Assembly (NCBI RefSeq): GCF_921293095.1
Contig: NC_060253.1
Location: 79,583,992-79,647,991, forward strand
Length of the DNA: 64,000 bases
From: Ischnura elegans
Taxonomy: Eukaryota; Arthropoda; Insecta; Odonata; Coenagrionidae
Direction of reading: 5' to 3'
Part shown: in pieces, positions 35,417 to 46,499 of the stretch
Layout of the letters: the number at the start of each line of letters is the position of its first letter
Numbering within the stretch: position 1 is the stretch's first letter
The notes under the pieces: model-generated
Database searches by the model: none
Told to the model about the DNA's origin: nothing
Seen by the model: only the letters and a program-made list of their open reading frames with translations
Translations under genes and position numbers: made by a program

Positions 35417-35684
35417 CATTTTTTCAATCAAAAACTTGAAAAGAGACAATAATGTGAAATCTCCCGTCAAAATTGTACCATGTGATTGTGGTATCTTATC
35501 ATGTATAAGTAGGGGTAGGATTATTTATTATTTATATGTGTCCGAGAAGGAACGAAAAACAAGGAATAAGTTGTGAAAATATTATTGATTTAGTTAACGC
35601 AACGCATAAATATTTTTTGCAAATATTTAATAAATTAATTTTTTAATTGGCCTTAATTTAAATTTATTTTATTCTAAAACCAAA
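35417..35684 (+). repeat. Dispersed repeat copy 2
   Basis: Direct-orientation relative of 24268-24537, sharing AATCTCCCGTCAAAA, TAACGCAACGCATAAAT and AATTTATTTTATTCTAAAA in the same order and with similar spacing. Diverged and non-coding. Confidence 0.55.
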
Positions 35685-36803
35685 AGCAACTAATTCAACG
35701 ATTGCCACAACTAAATTCAGTCGGTAATAAAATAAATTTAATGAAGTAATTTATTTAAAAAATATATGTACTAAATTCAGTCAGAGATCAATCCGAGTTA
35801 GTGACGAATGTAAATAATTTGTTTGTGATCCAGATCAATGCATGGTTAGGGTCGCATAATTTTAAATATGGACACTTCTTTTTCATGTTGAAGTGCATAC
35901 CAATAATAATATAGTATGACGGGGTATAATTTCATGCCACGGTAATGCCCTAGTGCATGTTTCTTTAAAACAAATCGGCTTTTGGTCTTTAATTTTAATT
36001 TATTTTCCTTTTTTGGGGGCAGAAAGATATGGGGCAGGTCTCACTGCCCTTCTCACATTCGGACTTGAACGGATTGCTCGAGCATCTAATGAAAAAAATA
36101 ATTAGCATCTCCAATTGCCACCGACCTGACGTTGGCACGTTATCTACGTAAGATCTTTCTCGCTGCATTTTATCGAATCGGAAATTTTGGTATCGTATAT
36201 GCTGTTACAAAATATATATGCGTGCTAATAGGAGACCTGAATGATTTTGGCCATCGGTGGATAATGGTGGTAGGACGTCCCGTCATGGGTGAGGTTGAAA
36301 AGAGAAGCTATTATTTTGGATGATGATTTTTTGGCAGTTTTCTTGCGATTTTGATACTTTACAATGCCTTTTTGCAATGTTGTTCTTTGGAAAGGTAGTG
36401 AAATTATATTTTTAATTATAAAAAAGTTGAGATGAAGAATTTGCAATTGTTATGATAAAATTTGCAATATTGAAAGCATCCTTGTCAGTTATGAGAACTT
36501 ATTGATCGCCTGTTCACAGCTGCGGAGTAAATTTTACATCTTATTTTGTGACAGTTATAGTTTTATGAGGAATAATTGTGTATGAAATAATTGTTTGACG
36601 GATCGTCATTCAATTAGTACATTGAATCTCATGTATGTATCAATTTTTTATTTGAATATCCTGATGTTATTGAGTAATTAATAAACTTTCTTTTTATTCT
36701 CAGGTAAGCGCAGTGTACGAGCCTTCTTTCACCAATAGTAGAGAATTTCTTCCCCCCGAGGAGTTCGTAAAATTTGTGAGTAGAATGAAAATTAAGATCT
36801 TCC
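35685..36803. other. AT-rich stretch with nothing recognised
   Basis: Small overlapping ORFs only. No repeat or RNA gene was recognised. Confidence 0.4.
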
Positions 36804-36828
36804 GGGCTTTACTCCGCCTCTGACCATA

Positions 36829-36888
36829 TTTCATCCGAACAATAGTTTCACCAGAGTTGAAGTCGACTTCTTCAGGTCTCTCAATGAA
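36829..36888 (-). ncRNA. Hammerhead-like motif (weak), minus strand
   Basis: On the minus strand CUGAAGA (36869-36875 on plus coordinates) is followed 19 bases later by GAAA (36846-36849), then CUAUUGUU. UUCAU upstream and AUGAA downstream (36884-36888 and 36830-36834) can pair as part of a helix I with an internal loop. Helix II is poor: the expected strong stem is absent and the segment is the palindrome GAAGTCGACTTC instead. It may be a decayed member of the same family as 38585-38707, or a chance match. Confidence 0.3.
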
Positions 36889-37264
36889 TCGGAATAATAA
36901 TTAAATTTACTTTGAATGTATGTGATTGATTTCTCAGTATAGAAACCGTGATGATGATATGCTATTTAATGTCTTACCCTCTTTAGTTGCTTAGTAATTA
37001 CTACATGTTGGTGGAATACTTCATCAAATACGGCATCCAAATCTCTCTTAAAACGCATGACTTCGAATGATTTACCTGCCGGAGATCGCGATGCATCGAA
37101 GACATTCTGCAGCAGGGCAAACTCGCGGCCAAACGGAGCGCTTGGCTGAAAGTTTCTGTAGTTTAAAAATAGTGCGTTTCCGGCTTAAACGTCATTAGCA
37201 ATTTTGGTTTATAGTGGCATCTGCTGTCCCGGGTTAAAATTTCGCGGCTTAATGGCACCCTATA

Positions 37265-37390
37265 TGGAGAACAACTTGAAATACACCCATGCCTTGGATT
37301 GGTGGGTTTTACCCAGGCGGGACTCGAACCTGCGACCTTGGTTTGTTTGGTGAATATTTTACCCGCCGCAACCGAGGGCGAAGCCGTTTA
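37265..37390 (-). mobile_element. tRNA-derived SINE, family A
   Basis: Minus strand: GGTTGCGGCGGGTAAAATATT, CACCAAACAAACCAAGGTC, box B GGTTCGAGTCC, then CGCCTGGGTAAAACCCACCAATCC and GGCATG. This parallels the copies at 26870-27016 and 37422-37530. It lies tail-away from the next copy, so two SINEs sit head to head about 40 bp apart. Confidence 0.7.
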
Positions 37391-37421
37391 ATTTTTTAAA
37401 AATTTGTTGAATTTTTTAAAT

Positions 37422-37540
37422 TTTCCGGCCACGGTGGCAGCGGGGTGAATTCCTCGCCTGCCAAACAGGAGGTCGGGGGTTCGAGTACCCGCCTGAGTAC
37501 AACCCACCTATCCAGGGCATGGTTTTTTGTACACGTTAAA
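37422..37540 (+). mobile_element. tRNA-derived SINE, family A
   Basis: Plus strand: box A-like TGGCAGCGGGG, CTCGCCTGCCAAACAGGAGG, box B GGTTCGAGTAC, then CCGCCTGAGTACAACCCACC and CCAGGGCATGG. This is the same block order as the two minus-strand copies. No full tRNA cloverleaf can be drawn, so it is a SINE and not a tRNA gene. Confidence 0.75.
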
Positions 37541-38584
37541 CTGTTAACATGTTAATAATCCCGATGTAAAAGGCCGTATAGAGCTGTTTTCGGTGGTGTA
37601 GAAATAAATAAGTAAACAATTACTACCACGAAAACACTTTTGTATTCTTTCCTTCTGTAAGTTAGAGTGAATGGTGGCTGGTTAGAATGATGGTTAGAAT
37701 GGTGGCTGCAGGGTCTTCCATGAAGTTTTCTCACATTGTTGCGTATTCGGGCATCAACTGTTCCGCGGCTGTTCCTTTAATCACCAAAACTAATCGTTTC
37801 GCATTTCTATTTTACTTCCGTCGATATGCATCGACCACCTTAAGATTAAATGCAATGGAGGTGTTTCAGCGTGTTATTTTCTTGTGTGCGTGAGTGGAGC
37901 GGCGATGCGTACTGCTGCGAAACCCCGGTGGCAGAAGGGAAGGGAACAAAAGAAATTACTTGGAAATAATGGAGGCACTGTAATGGGATGGCAGTGAGAG
38001 TAAGGGGTGGGTTTGATATGGTGAGGGGTTGGTTTGAGACTATGAGTTCTACGGGGGTGGAATCTAAGGGGGTTTTTGGGGGGGGTCGTAAAGGTGACGA
38101 GGGGATAGCATAACGTCTATGGGGGGATGGAGGCGTATAGATAGAAATGACTGACTGGGAACTAGAGAAACCTCATAAACACGGCCACACGAATGCATCC
38201 GTGTGTGGATTGTATGCATGTAGTATGCATGAGAGACGCACCCCGCCAACATCAGCTTTCGTGAACGGTTGATCAGCATTAATTATGAATGTGCTCTTAA
38301 CTGTTTTGTGGGTAAAGGAGGAGGTTGTCGCAGTTTGATGAGGAGCAAGATGTCCAAATTGAGAAGGGTGGCGCTGTGGTCTCTTGTGAGCCTGCGTGCC
38401 GCACCGAAATGAGAGGCGGCCCACTGGCAGTAATCATTAAACGTTTGACTTTTCCGACTGACGGTGGAGACCATCTAATGTGGAGCAACCGCGAATCGTA
38501 ATGTTGGTGGCTTCCGGAGATACTTTGTTGAATTTAGGTAATAAAAGAATAAAACTTTCTAAGGTTCACTTGTGTATTTAAATC
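37541..38584. other. Unassigned stretch
   Basis: G-rich in part (about 37990-38130) on the plus strand. Several overlapping minus-strand ORFs of 60-83 codons at 38064-38488 are not recognisable. Confidence 0.4.
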
Positions 38585-38625
38585 GGTACGACCCGGGTTT
38601 CGTAAAGTAGTTACATCTTCAGGTC
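38585..38625 (-). ncRNA. Hammerhead-like ribozyme motif, best-preserved copy
   Basis: On the minus strand, CUGAAGA (plus coordinates 38616-38622) satisfies the CUGANGA box. Helix II is GUAA paired with UUAC around a short loop. GAAA follows (38598-38601), then CCCGGGUC ending in a GUC cleavage triplet (38590-38592). The very short helix III is typical of Penelope-like element hammerheads, which are thought to act as dimers. One extra U stands between the CUGANGA box and helix II compared with the minimal consensus. The same extra base recurs at 20.4 kb and in the 38.6 kb plus-strand copies. Activity is not demonstrated. Confidence 0.55.
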
Positions 38626-38630
38626 AGGTC

Positions 38631-38707
38631 TCCCGAAGATGTAACTACGTTACGAAACCGAGGTTATGTGACCCAGGTCAGGTGACTTGAAGATGTAACT
38701 ACATTAC
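38631..38707 (+). ncRNA. Tandem hammerhead-like motifs, degenerate
   Basis: First motif: CCGAAGA (38633-38639, conserved U4 changed to C), helix II GUAAC/GUUAC with loop UAC, GAAA (38654-38657), then CCGAGGUU. Second motif: UUGAAGA (38687-38693), GUAAC.., AUUAC, and then the sequence stops matching before GAAA. Together with the minus-strand motif at 38585-38625 this makes an inverted plus tandem arrangement within about 120 bp, as expected of a rearranged Penelope-like terminus. Both copies carry core changes and are probably inactive. Confidence 0.5.
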
Positions 38708-39059
38708 TGTCCATTCACTGGCATATTCATAATCGTTTTAAATGCTTCATCACATCTGGTTTTATTATAAGTTCTATTGCTGGCTAAACTTTGTGCAGCA
38801 AGTCAAAATTATTGTCGATTTACCTTCGTGTTTACATTTATTGAATTTCTTTGGTTAGGTTTCATAATAACAGCTTGAGAACGTAAATCATATACAAAGG
38901 CAAAAACAATGAGGCTACTGTTTTATTGTAATTATTCGGCGCTCTTGTGTGCATGCTCTTTAGCGTTATTTCAATAATGTTGTTATTAATCATTTTTATG
39001 AGCTAAAATCCCTTTGCCTAATGCTTGGTGCTATGTAATGTATCCATGCAGATACAACA
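38708..39059. other. AT-rich spacer
   Basis: Nothing recognised. Confidence 0.35.
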
Positions 39060-39061
39060 AC

Positions 39062-39165
39062 GAATTGGAAGTGTAAACCTTCGCTGAAGGGATTCGAACC
39101 CTTGATTTTTTGGGTCAAATGACGAGGACGTTGCCCCGCCGCCGACCAAGCCGGTTGATATCATG
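39062..39165 (-). mobile_element. tRNA-derived SINE, second family
   Basis: Minus strand: CTTGGTCGGCGGCGGGGCAACG, TCCTCGTCATTTGACCC, then AAGGGTTCGAATCCCTTCAGCG, which contains a perfect box B (GGTTCGAATCC) closed by an AAGGG/CCCTT T-stem. The D-arm region is not tRNA-like and no acceptor pairing was found, so this is a SINE head or tRNA pseudogene. It is related to, but distinct from, family A. Confidence 0.6.
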
Positions 39166-40612
39166 CTAAGCGATTCAAGTTGATTAATCGCCTTTTTTTT
39201 AATGATGCAGAATTAATGAGTGCAATATCGGAAAATAAACGCTTCGACTTTGTCCTAATTCCTCGGCGGGCATATGTATTTATTCCCGCGATTTCCTCTT
39301 CATCCACTCCCGCGTACCTCACCGCCAACCACCGGCGAGGTTTTCCCTCGAGCATTATTATCGTTGTTTATTTAAAGCTCGGCGCCCACTTGATATACCC
39401 CTTAGAGTTTAATTGAAATGTTCCCATGGTGATATCGAGCGTTCGGAATGACTTGCAGAGGTAAACGCTCATCCGCCCATCAAGCCGGGAAGGCTGGCGG
39501 TGGGGTTTCAAAGTAGGGAGAGGCTCTGTCCTTTTTTTGGAAGGGGGACATATGGCATTGGGAAGGAAGAAACCCTTCGGTAATTTTTTGGGGAAGAGTT
39601 TGCGCTCCAATTTCTTTCTTTTCATCCATCTCGCCCCATAGAAATTGGCCTGAGGTTATTGTTTCTTGATTACAAAGTACCCGCGGACACTTTGAGCAAT
39701 AGTATAAATTTCATCATCGCCATTCGTCTTCCATCCAGAGCAAACTTATTGTATTCTTAGATTGGGTTGGTTGATTTTTACTATTCTCCCAAAACAAGTC
39801 TTTCCCAACATTATAACGACAACTTTGGGAGCCAATGAGTGTTGTTGGGATGATATTTTCTCTAAAAAGTGCTAACGATAGCATAAAAGTTTTACTGTGA
39901 AGTGTCTCAGACAGTTAAATATTAAAATGAAAATTGCCAATGGGAGAGAAGGTTTTCTACACGATATACTACGCCCATCTGTTCCCTGTTGTATTTATTT
40001 CACAACTAAATATAATTGCCATCTCTCTTCAATCTATCACTTAACCCTGTGCTCTTATTTTAAAATTAATCGTTTTAAAAATCGAAATCGATCACGTTCA
40101 TTTTTTTAGAGAAGGGTGTATTCCTTCGTCCCTTTTTCACAGTAAAAATTCTATTTTCGATTGTAGAAGACTAACTTCCATTCATGCAAGTCATAGGTAG
40201 GGGAGGCAGAGTCGCCGATAGCTGAGTGTTGTCCCTAGGCAAATGAATAGATCGACAACCACAGGTTATTCCATTGTCCCCGGGATTCCGCTGTTGTAGA
40301 TGGTTATTTCATTTTTAACTTCTCAAGAGGAGCGTAGAGGCATAGTGGGTTGAATGCTCGGTTTTGTACGGAAAGGTCTTATGATCAAACCGAGGTGAAC
40401 CCTTTGGACGCCCGCAATTTATAATCTTCGTAAGGCGAGGTGGCCAATGCGATATTCCTCCCATGAAAATGTAAATTTCATATTCTTTCATTCATAGTAT
40501 TGCGACCCTAAGATTGGTATCCTGCCGCCTTCAATACCCGTTCAAATACCTTCTTCGTATCCCTCTTGATATATCCTACATTGTCCTAGTCTTGTACTAA
40601 ATTCACATGTAT
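39166..40612. other. Unassigned stretch
   Basis: Antiparallel ORFs of 64-85 codons at 39161-39625 are not recognised. The rest is AT-rich. Confidence 0.4.
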
Positions 40613-42390
40613 TTGACTTATTCTGAGGTGAACTCTACCCTCATCTGTTCACAGGGGCGCAGCTAGGATTAAGGCTAGGCTAAGGCTAAAGCTATAGGCG
40701 CAACTAATACTGGGAGTCTGGAGGTATAGTGTACCCGCAAAGGTAAGCGGGAGGTGCGGGGGCGCTCCTTTAGAAAATTTTTAAGATAAATAGTTCAAAA
40801 TGGTGAGTTTTTAGTTTAGTTTGATATGATGTAGAGTTACGAATAGTTCGATGTTTTGTTTGTGAGTCATCCATCGCCCTAATTAGTTACAAATTATTAG
40901 TTACAAAATTTGTGACAAACATTTTTATTAACAGAATCCCCTGAGCTCTTGGGGGGTTTTATCACACCTCCCTTAGCTGAGCCTCTGCTTTTCAAATCAT
41001 TCATTAAGCTCAAGAACTGGATGAGTTCGGGATTTAAGTAATGCGTGATTAATTTGAAAAGGTAGTTCATTTCTTGATACTTCTCATTTTTTTTAGAATA
41101 AATAAATGAGGGTAAAATAAAATTCCTTGCACCGTAGCCCCTGGGATAATGCCTCGTCTATCCCCCTCCCACCTGAGTATCCCAAAGGCTTTCTAAAGGG
41201 TTTTATATCTCTTCGTCCGTTAGGTGTCGCACATTCCGGCATCATATTTTGTCGAAGAGTAGGATTGGAAATACGTGGAAGTCCATTCTAGAAACTCTGA
41301 ATGTTAGTCTCTTCGTGGAAACCTTCGCGTTTAAATTACAAAAATTTCGCAGCCAACGAAATAAAAATCGGGTAAATTGTAGATTCTGTGTGTCACCTCC
41401 ACTATGTGACGAATTCTGATTTAATTGAGTTGTGTTTATTGTGTTTAGACTTATTCCGAGGTGATCTCTACCCTCACCTGTTCAAATCAACCATCGAGGT
41501 CAAGAGCTGGATACGTTCGTGGTTGAAGTAGTTCGTGATTTATTTTTAAAGGTAACTCATCTCGAGAAATGAAAGTAAAGTAAAATTCCTTGCACCACCT
41601 TAGATTGTGCCTCGCCTATCACCGTCCCGCTGGTAGTACAAGATTTTCTTCAGCGTTTTATATCTCTATGTCCGTTAGGTGTAGCACATTTTCGGTAACA
41701 TATTTTGTGGAAGAGAAGTTATGGAAATTTCAGTCCATTCCGGAAACTCAGAATGTTAGTCTCTTCGAGGAAAATCTCACGTATGCATTATAAAAATTCC
41801 ACAGCGAACGAAAACAAAAAGATCGGGGGAGTTGCGGAACCTGTGCGAAGAATTGTCGCCGGTTGAAAGCATGTCACCTCCACTCTGTCACGAATTCTAA
41901 TCCGTTGAATAGTGATTAATGTGTTGAGACTTATACTTATGTGAACTGTACCCTCACCTGTTGAAATCAGCCATCGAAGTCAAGAACTGGATAAGTTCGT
42001 GATTTAAATAGTCCGTGATTTATTTTTAAAGGTATTTAATATCTTGAAATGAAAGTGAAGGAAAATTCCTTGCTCCGAGGCCCTTAGCATTATGCCACGC
42101 CTAATCACCTCCCGCCTGAGTACAAGGCTTTCTATACGGTTTTGTGTGTCTACTTTCGCTAGGTGTCACACATTTTCGGTATTTTATTTTGTTGAATAGC
42201 AGGAATGGAAATACCTGGCAGTCCATTCTAGAAACTCTGGATGTTAGTCTCTCAGCAGAAATCCACGCGTATGCTTTGCAAAAATTCCGCAGCGAACGAA
42301 AATTAAAAATCGGGAGAATTGCGGAATCTGTGTCGCCGCTTGAGAACTTGTCACCTCTACTCTGTCACGAATTTTGATTCAATTGAGTTG
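40613..42390. repeat. Tandem array of about 481 bp units, three copies
   Basis: Units start at about 40615, 41448 and 41929 with GACTTATNC(C/T)NAGGTGA.CTCTACCCTCACC. Each continues with TCAAGA(A/G)CTGGAT.., TTATTTTTAAAGGTA, GAAAATTCCTTGC, TTTTATATCTCT.TGTCCG, GTCCATTC.(A/G)GAAACTC and AATGTTAGTCTCT, and ends near CGAATTCTGATT.AATTGAGTTGTG. The second unit is 481 bp. The first is longer only because it carries the 336 bp insertion listed separately. Short ORFs in the units are not conserved between copies, which argues against coding. No hammerhead-like core was found in the unit. Confidence 0.85.
40652..40987. mobile_element. 336 bp hAT-type MITE nested in the 481 bp repeat
   Basis: Terminal repeats CAGGGGCGCAGCTAGG (left) and CAGAGGCTCAGCTAAGG (right, complement strand). 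The flanks CTGTTCA (40645-40651) and CTTTTCA (40988-40994) form a 7-8 bp target duplication with one mismatch. The other units of the array read CTGTTCAAATC or CTGTTGAAATC without interruption, so they show the empty site directly. The interior is non-coding, with a G/C-rich left part (GGAGGTGCGGGGGCGCTCC) and an AT-rich remainder. The insertion happened after the array had duplicated. Confidence 0.85.
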
Positions 42391-42729
42391 TGCCCTCTCT
42401 CCCCTTCGAAAGAGATGACTGCCAGGGCACAGGAAGCAGCAACCCACAAAGGAAACACCGTAGCAATGGATATCGATCATTTATCCTGGGAGCGTTATTT
42501 AATCGCTGCCGCCAGATCACCGGGACTGCTAGACGCGATCCGGGATACTTACCGGCGGACACCGCGAGATAGCGCGCGCCACGCTCCGCCTCTGTCCACG
42601 GCATTTTTTATCAGCGCCATTCGCCTTAGCTCCTTCGAAATTGTCCCTCCTCGCGCCGATTATTACCTAGGCTCTATCTAGTGAAAGAATTCAATGCTTT
42701 AAACAGTAAAGGTATTTTTAAATACTAAA
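42391..42729. other. Unassigned stretch, locally GC-richer
   Basis: Overlapping ORFs on both strands (for example 42319-42681 plus, 120 codons, and 42365-42604 minus). The 120-codon product starts inside the third 481 bp unit and continues past its end, and resembles nothing known. Confidence 0.4.
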
Positions 42730-42733
42730 TTAT

Positions 42734-42800
42734 GGGGACCGGGTTGTTGTGGCGGCTTCTCACCCCGTGAGGTCGGGTTCCAATCCCAGCGGTGCCAAAT
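42734..42800 (+). pseudogene. tRNA-like pseudogene or SINE head
   Basis: GGGACCG can pair, with one mismatch, with CGGTGCC at the 3' end as an acceptor stem. TTCTC-ACCCCGT-GAGGT can form a weak anticodon arm with CCC in the loop. GGGTTCCAATCCC gives a T-arm and box B. A proper D-arm is missing and the position before the anticodon is C instead of the universal U, so this is not a working tRNA. CCA-like GCCA follows directly. It may be a tRNA pseudogene (possibly glycine CCC) or the head of a different SINE. Confidence 0.45.
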
Positions 42801-44779
42801 AATTTCCAGAGCCAGCCCAATCCCTGCTCAGATATTATCTGGAGGGCATTTCAAGCGCAACACTCCGGCGTTCAGCCGTGGTCCACTTGGAGTCTTTCGT
42901 TAAGGGCAAGCAAATATCGACGCCGAGTGTCTCTCTACACTTTCTTCGATACCCTTCCCACACGGCGCAAATGACCAGTCCGTCGGTCACCTCCTTTACA
43001 TGCCATAATTCATTTTATTATTTTATTGATAAGAGTTCTGACATTATTTACCGTATTTTATACCCTTAAATAGCATGAAAAACAGTACATTTTGCTCTGA
43101 TATTCTTCTCGAGGTTTACCATCATCAATTGTGTTAATCGTCTATGTAAATCGGAAAAAAAAATAATTACAAGAGCCATAACATCGATACGCAGCTTCTG
43201 ATTGTATTTTGAACGTATTGTGATCTCCTATTTACTTAGTATTGCACGCAATGAAGAAATATTTTGCTTAAAACTCTCCTCCCACGTGGCTCAAAAGTTA
43301 GTGTAGTAATTCTGTTGAAAAATCTTGGTCACCGCACGCTGATTGTTTCGAAGTAATCCGTTTTATTTGGGATAGTTCCGGCATGAAATAATCATTTGAA
43401 GACACGCACCGTTTGGATTAGGATTATATACTTTCCCATAAAGTCTCACTTCGGAATTTTCGAATTTATCCGTTTCGTTAAAGTTAAGGTCCGAAAGAAT
43501 ATTTCTGCATCTCCGTATGAAACAGTCTTTACAGCCTCCATTTAAATCGGGGAAATGAAATAATAGGATAGAAAATGCGATATGCTATGAAATGATACTC
43601 GTATCGTGCATATCGCGTGGTTCTTTTCACTTCAAATTCGCAAAGAAGTTCGCCCACAGGTTGGTAAAAGAGAGTAAGTTCGTTTTCTCACGGTGTTTAT
43701 AGTGCATTTGGATCTTGCGGGGCGTATGACGAGGGAAGGCGAGGGGGTGTGTTGGGAGGGGAGGTAAAGAGGGGAAAGGATCTTAGGAGTGGGGAGGGAG
43801 GCAGGGGAAGACGAAGGATAGCGAGCGCTGCGTGATTGCTAGCGCCACGAACGGCGGAGATTGCGGCGGGCGGAAGAAGTAAAATGACGCCTTTTTTACC
43901 GCTACCGGGAAAAACGGGAGGAGTGACTACTCCCTCTGTTTGTAACTGACGGAACATCGTTTTTATCTTCAGACTTATGGAATCTTTTGTTCCTCCTACC
44001 ACGTGTGTGTGCAGAAATCTTCTTTCTTTTTTGGTGACGTTTTGAGCGCGTATTCTTCAGTGAGGTGCAAATATAATAAATGCCCTCGTTAAGTACAGCG
44101 AGGAGAGAAGTATTCCTCGGATCACCGGCAATAGGTATTTGTTGATGCCCTACCTATGGCTGTTACCGCTTGCTTTAAGAGGCCTTTAAAATTTTTTATC
44201 CTCAGCGAGATGACTCTAGTCTGGTTGACATAGCCTGTTAGGGTCTTTTTTATTAACAGTTCGAAACTTTTTAACTGGTGATTTTACGTTTGGCTAAAGA
44301 TACCGGAATGCTCTTGTCGCCTGTTCAAGTGCTCTTGTTTTACAATTTGTGAAAGACAGGAAGTGACTTCAAAGCCTAATCCCATGTGTCGTAAACCAAA
44401 GCGTTTAACTTAAACGAACAATTAATCGTTACTTTGCATGGGACTGTATGTTATTTAGCTTGGAAGGTATAGATAATCGTCAAGTGACATTTGATTATGA
44501 CCCGCTAGAGTTTGATCTTTTTTTATACAACCAAGATTAGGATGTTTACTTCTTTTAATGGGCAGTATTGAAGTTTATCACAGTCATCAGATCCGAAAGC
44601 AAGTATCACCTACTTGAGCGATGAGATAATGCCATGAAGACAGAAATTTCAGTGAGCATTGAATGGGCAACTGTTGAACCAGTAAAAGCTTAAATATCGA
44701 GTGATAAAGGTTTTCCTCCATTTTTTTGTCCGTGCGTATTCTTAATTTATTGATTTTTTGTGCATGATGTTTTTGGCTT
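42801..44779. other. Unassigned stretch
   Basis: AT-rich with a purine-rich patch (see 43720-43825). No recognisable ORF or RNA gene. Confidence 0.4.
43720..43825. repeat. Purine-rich tract
   Basis: About 100 bases of mostly G and A on the plus strand (GGGAGGGGAGGTAAAGAGGGG and similar). Opposite in sense to the pyrimidine tracts elsewhere in the window. Low complexity. Confidence 0.5.
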
Positions 44780-45390
44780 TTCACCTTGAAATGTTTCGAC
44801 TGCCGATAAAGAGGAATGATTAACTTCATATCATTTTGAAAATGCTATTATATTCCATATAATTTCTATTCTACATTCCGCATATTTTGGTACAAAAACT
44901 CTCCATTATTGCTTTCACCCGAGTGATTTCCATAAAAAAGCATGGTTAAATTGTTGACATTACTTTTGTGACAGAAACAAGTAAAATAATCGCTATTTTG
45001 TCTGCATGGCCCAAGTATATTCTAAGATATAACTGGTCGCTCATTTTTGATCGTATTCGAGTGATTATGATTTTTTTGCGTTTTTTATTCCTGTTTTTTC
45101 ACCTTGAAATGTTTCGACTGCCGATAAAGGTGAATGATTATATTCATATCAGTTTGAAAATGATATTATATCCCACATAATTTCTACATTTCATTCCGCA
45201 TATTTAGGTACAAAGGCTCTACAACATTACTTTCATGCGAGCGACTTCCATAAAAAGTATGATTAAATTGCTGGCTTTCAATAAGTAATGGTAACAAGTA
45301 AATAATTACTATTATTGCCGAATGGCCCTAACATTTCTTAGATATAACTGGCAACTCATTTATTCTTTCGCCAGCAGAATATGATCGCGA
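44780..45390. repeat. Tandem duplication, period 318 bp
   Basis: The copies begin with TCACCTTGAAATGTTTCGAC at 44781 and 45099. They continue in parallel through TGCCGATAAAG.., TTTGAAAATG.TATTATAT, CCGCATATTT.GGTACAAA, TTCCATAAAAA, GCATGGCCC or GAATGGCCC, and AGATATAACTGG. Divergence is moderate. Non-coding. Confidence 0.8.
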
Positions 45391-46499
45391 TAAAATGTTT
45401 TTTTTCCTATTTCCTTGATATCGCCTTTGGTTATCATTTATTGACTCGTGACCCCATAATGTAATTTGCTCCTTGATAAAACGAAAGAGAAACGGTATAA
45501 ATAAGCCAAATCGAACTATTGTAAAATATTTCTCTATTTATTTTTTATTTCCGATATGGGATTGATTTGGGCTATCCGGGAAAAAGTGTCAATAGTTTGT
45601 TTCCGATTATCTTAAATTCTATATTTTCAAGAATATAGAATAGGCAGTTACACGCGTTTGTCGATAGCTTTGGGTTTCACCTTCGCCAATTTTTGCCTTT
45701 TCTTGGCCATGGAAATGTTTTCAGCCTTAATTTCTAAGTATTTATTATTCTCAGGTCGTATACTAAGAATTCTCTTTTTCTTGTACAGCAAATCAGATAC
45801 AATATGACTCATCTACGTAGTTTACTGCCGCCATGTAGCAAAGATATGTACAGAAAATTGCTGCTTTATCAAAGTTAAAATTATATGCCTCTAATGCAGC
45901 TCTGCGAAAATCAATTATAAATAGTTTTTATCCTTAAATTGTGAATTGATGAAGCAAAGAGAGGGCCCCTTCACAAAAGGCAGTCAATTTAAAAGGCAAA
46001 ATATAGTTTTCACGTGGATATTTATGAAAGGTATTTCGAAGACTTTGTCTTACATTTATTGAATATTTTCTCCCGGGTCTTCTTGGTGTTCAATTCTTAC
46101 ATTTGTCATGAATGGATTACGTTTACCCTTAACGTCAGCTTTTTTGTGTTGCTCTTTCATGATGTTAAGGATTAGTGTTTTATTATACTTTAGAGTATTC
46201 ATATAAAGCTCACCACTCTGTAAAACTATATTTAGTGTCAGAATTGTTCATATAAATATATCCTCTTTTTCACAACCTGGAAAATAATTAATAGAGTCAG
46301 TGAGTTTGTTGTTACCGGGCTATGCTAATAGTATACTTTCGCCTCCCCGTTTCTGTGAGCATTGGCCGAAATTGCCCAAAAATACGAAAATTATGTGAAC
46401 ACAGGGGAAGTATGTAAAACTAGCGTTCGGTCATTTATTTAAAAAAACATAAAAAGGATTAGCATCTTATGGCAAGACTTAGACATTTTTTCTATTCTT
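45391..46499. other. AT-rich stretch with nothing recognised
   Basis: No feature beyond AT-rich sequence. Confidence 0.4.

Noticed and set aside
41590..42681. ORFs within the 481 bp array (67, 77 and 120 codons)
   Set aside because: They occupy different frames and positions in different units, so coding is not conserved across the repeat.
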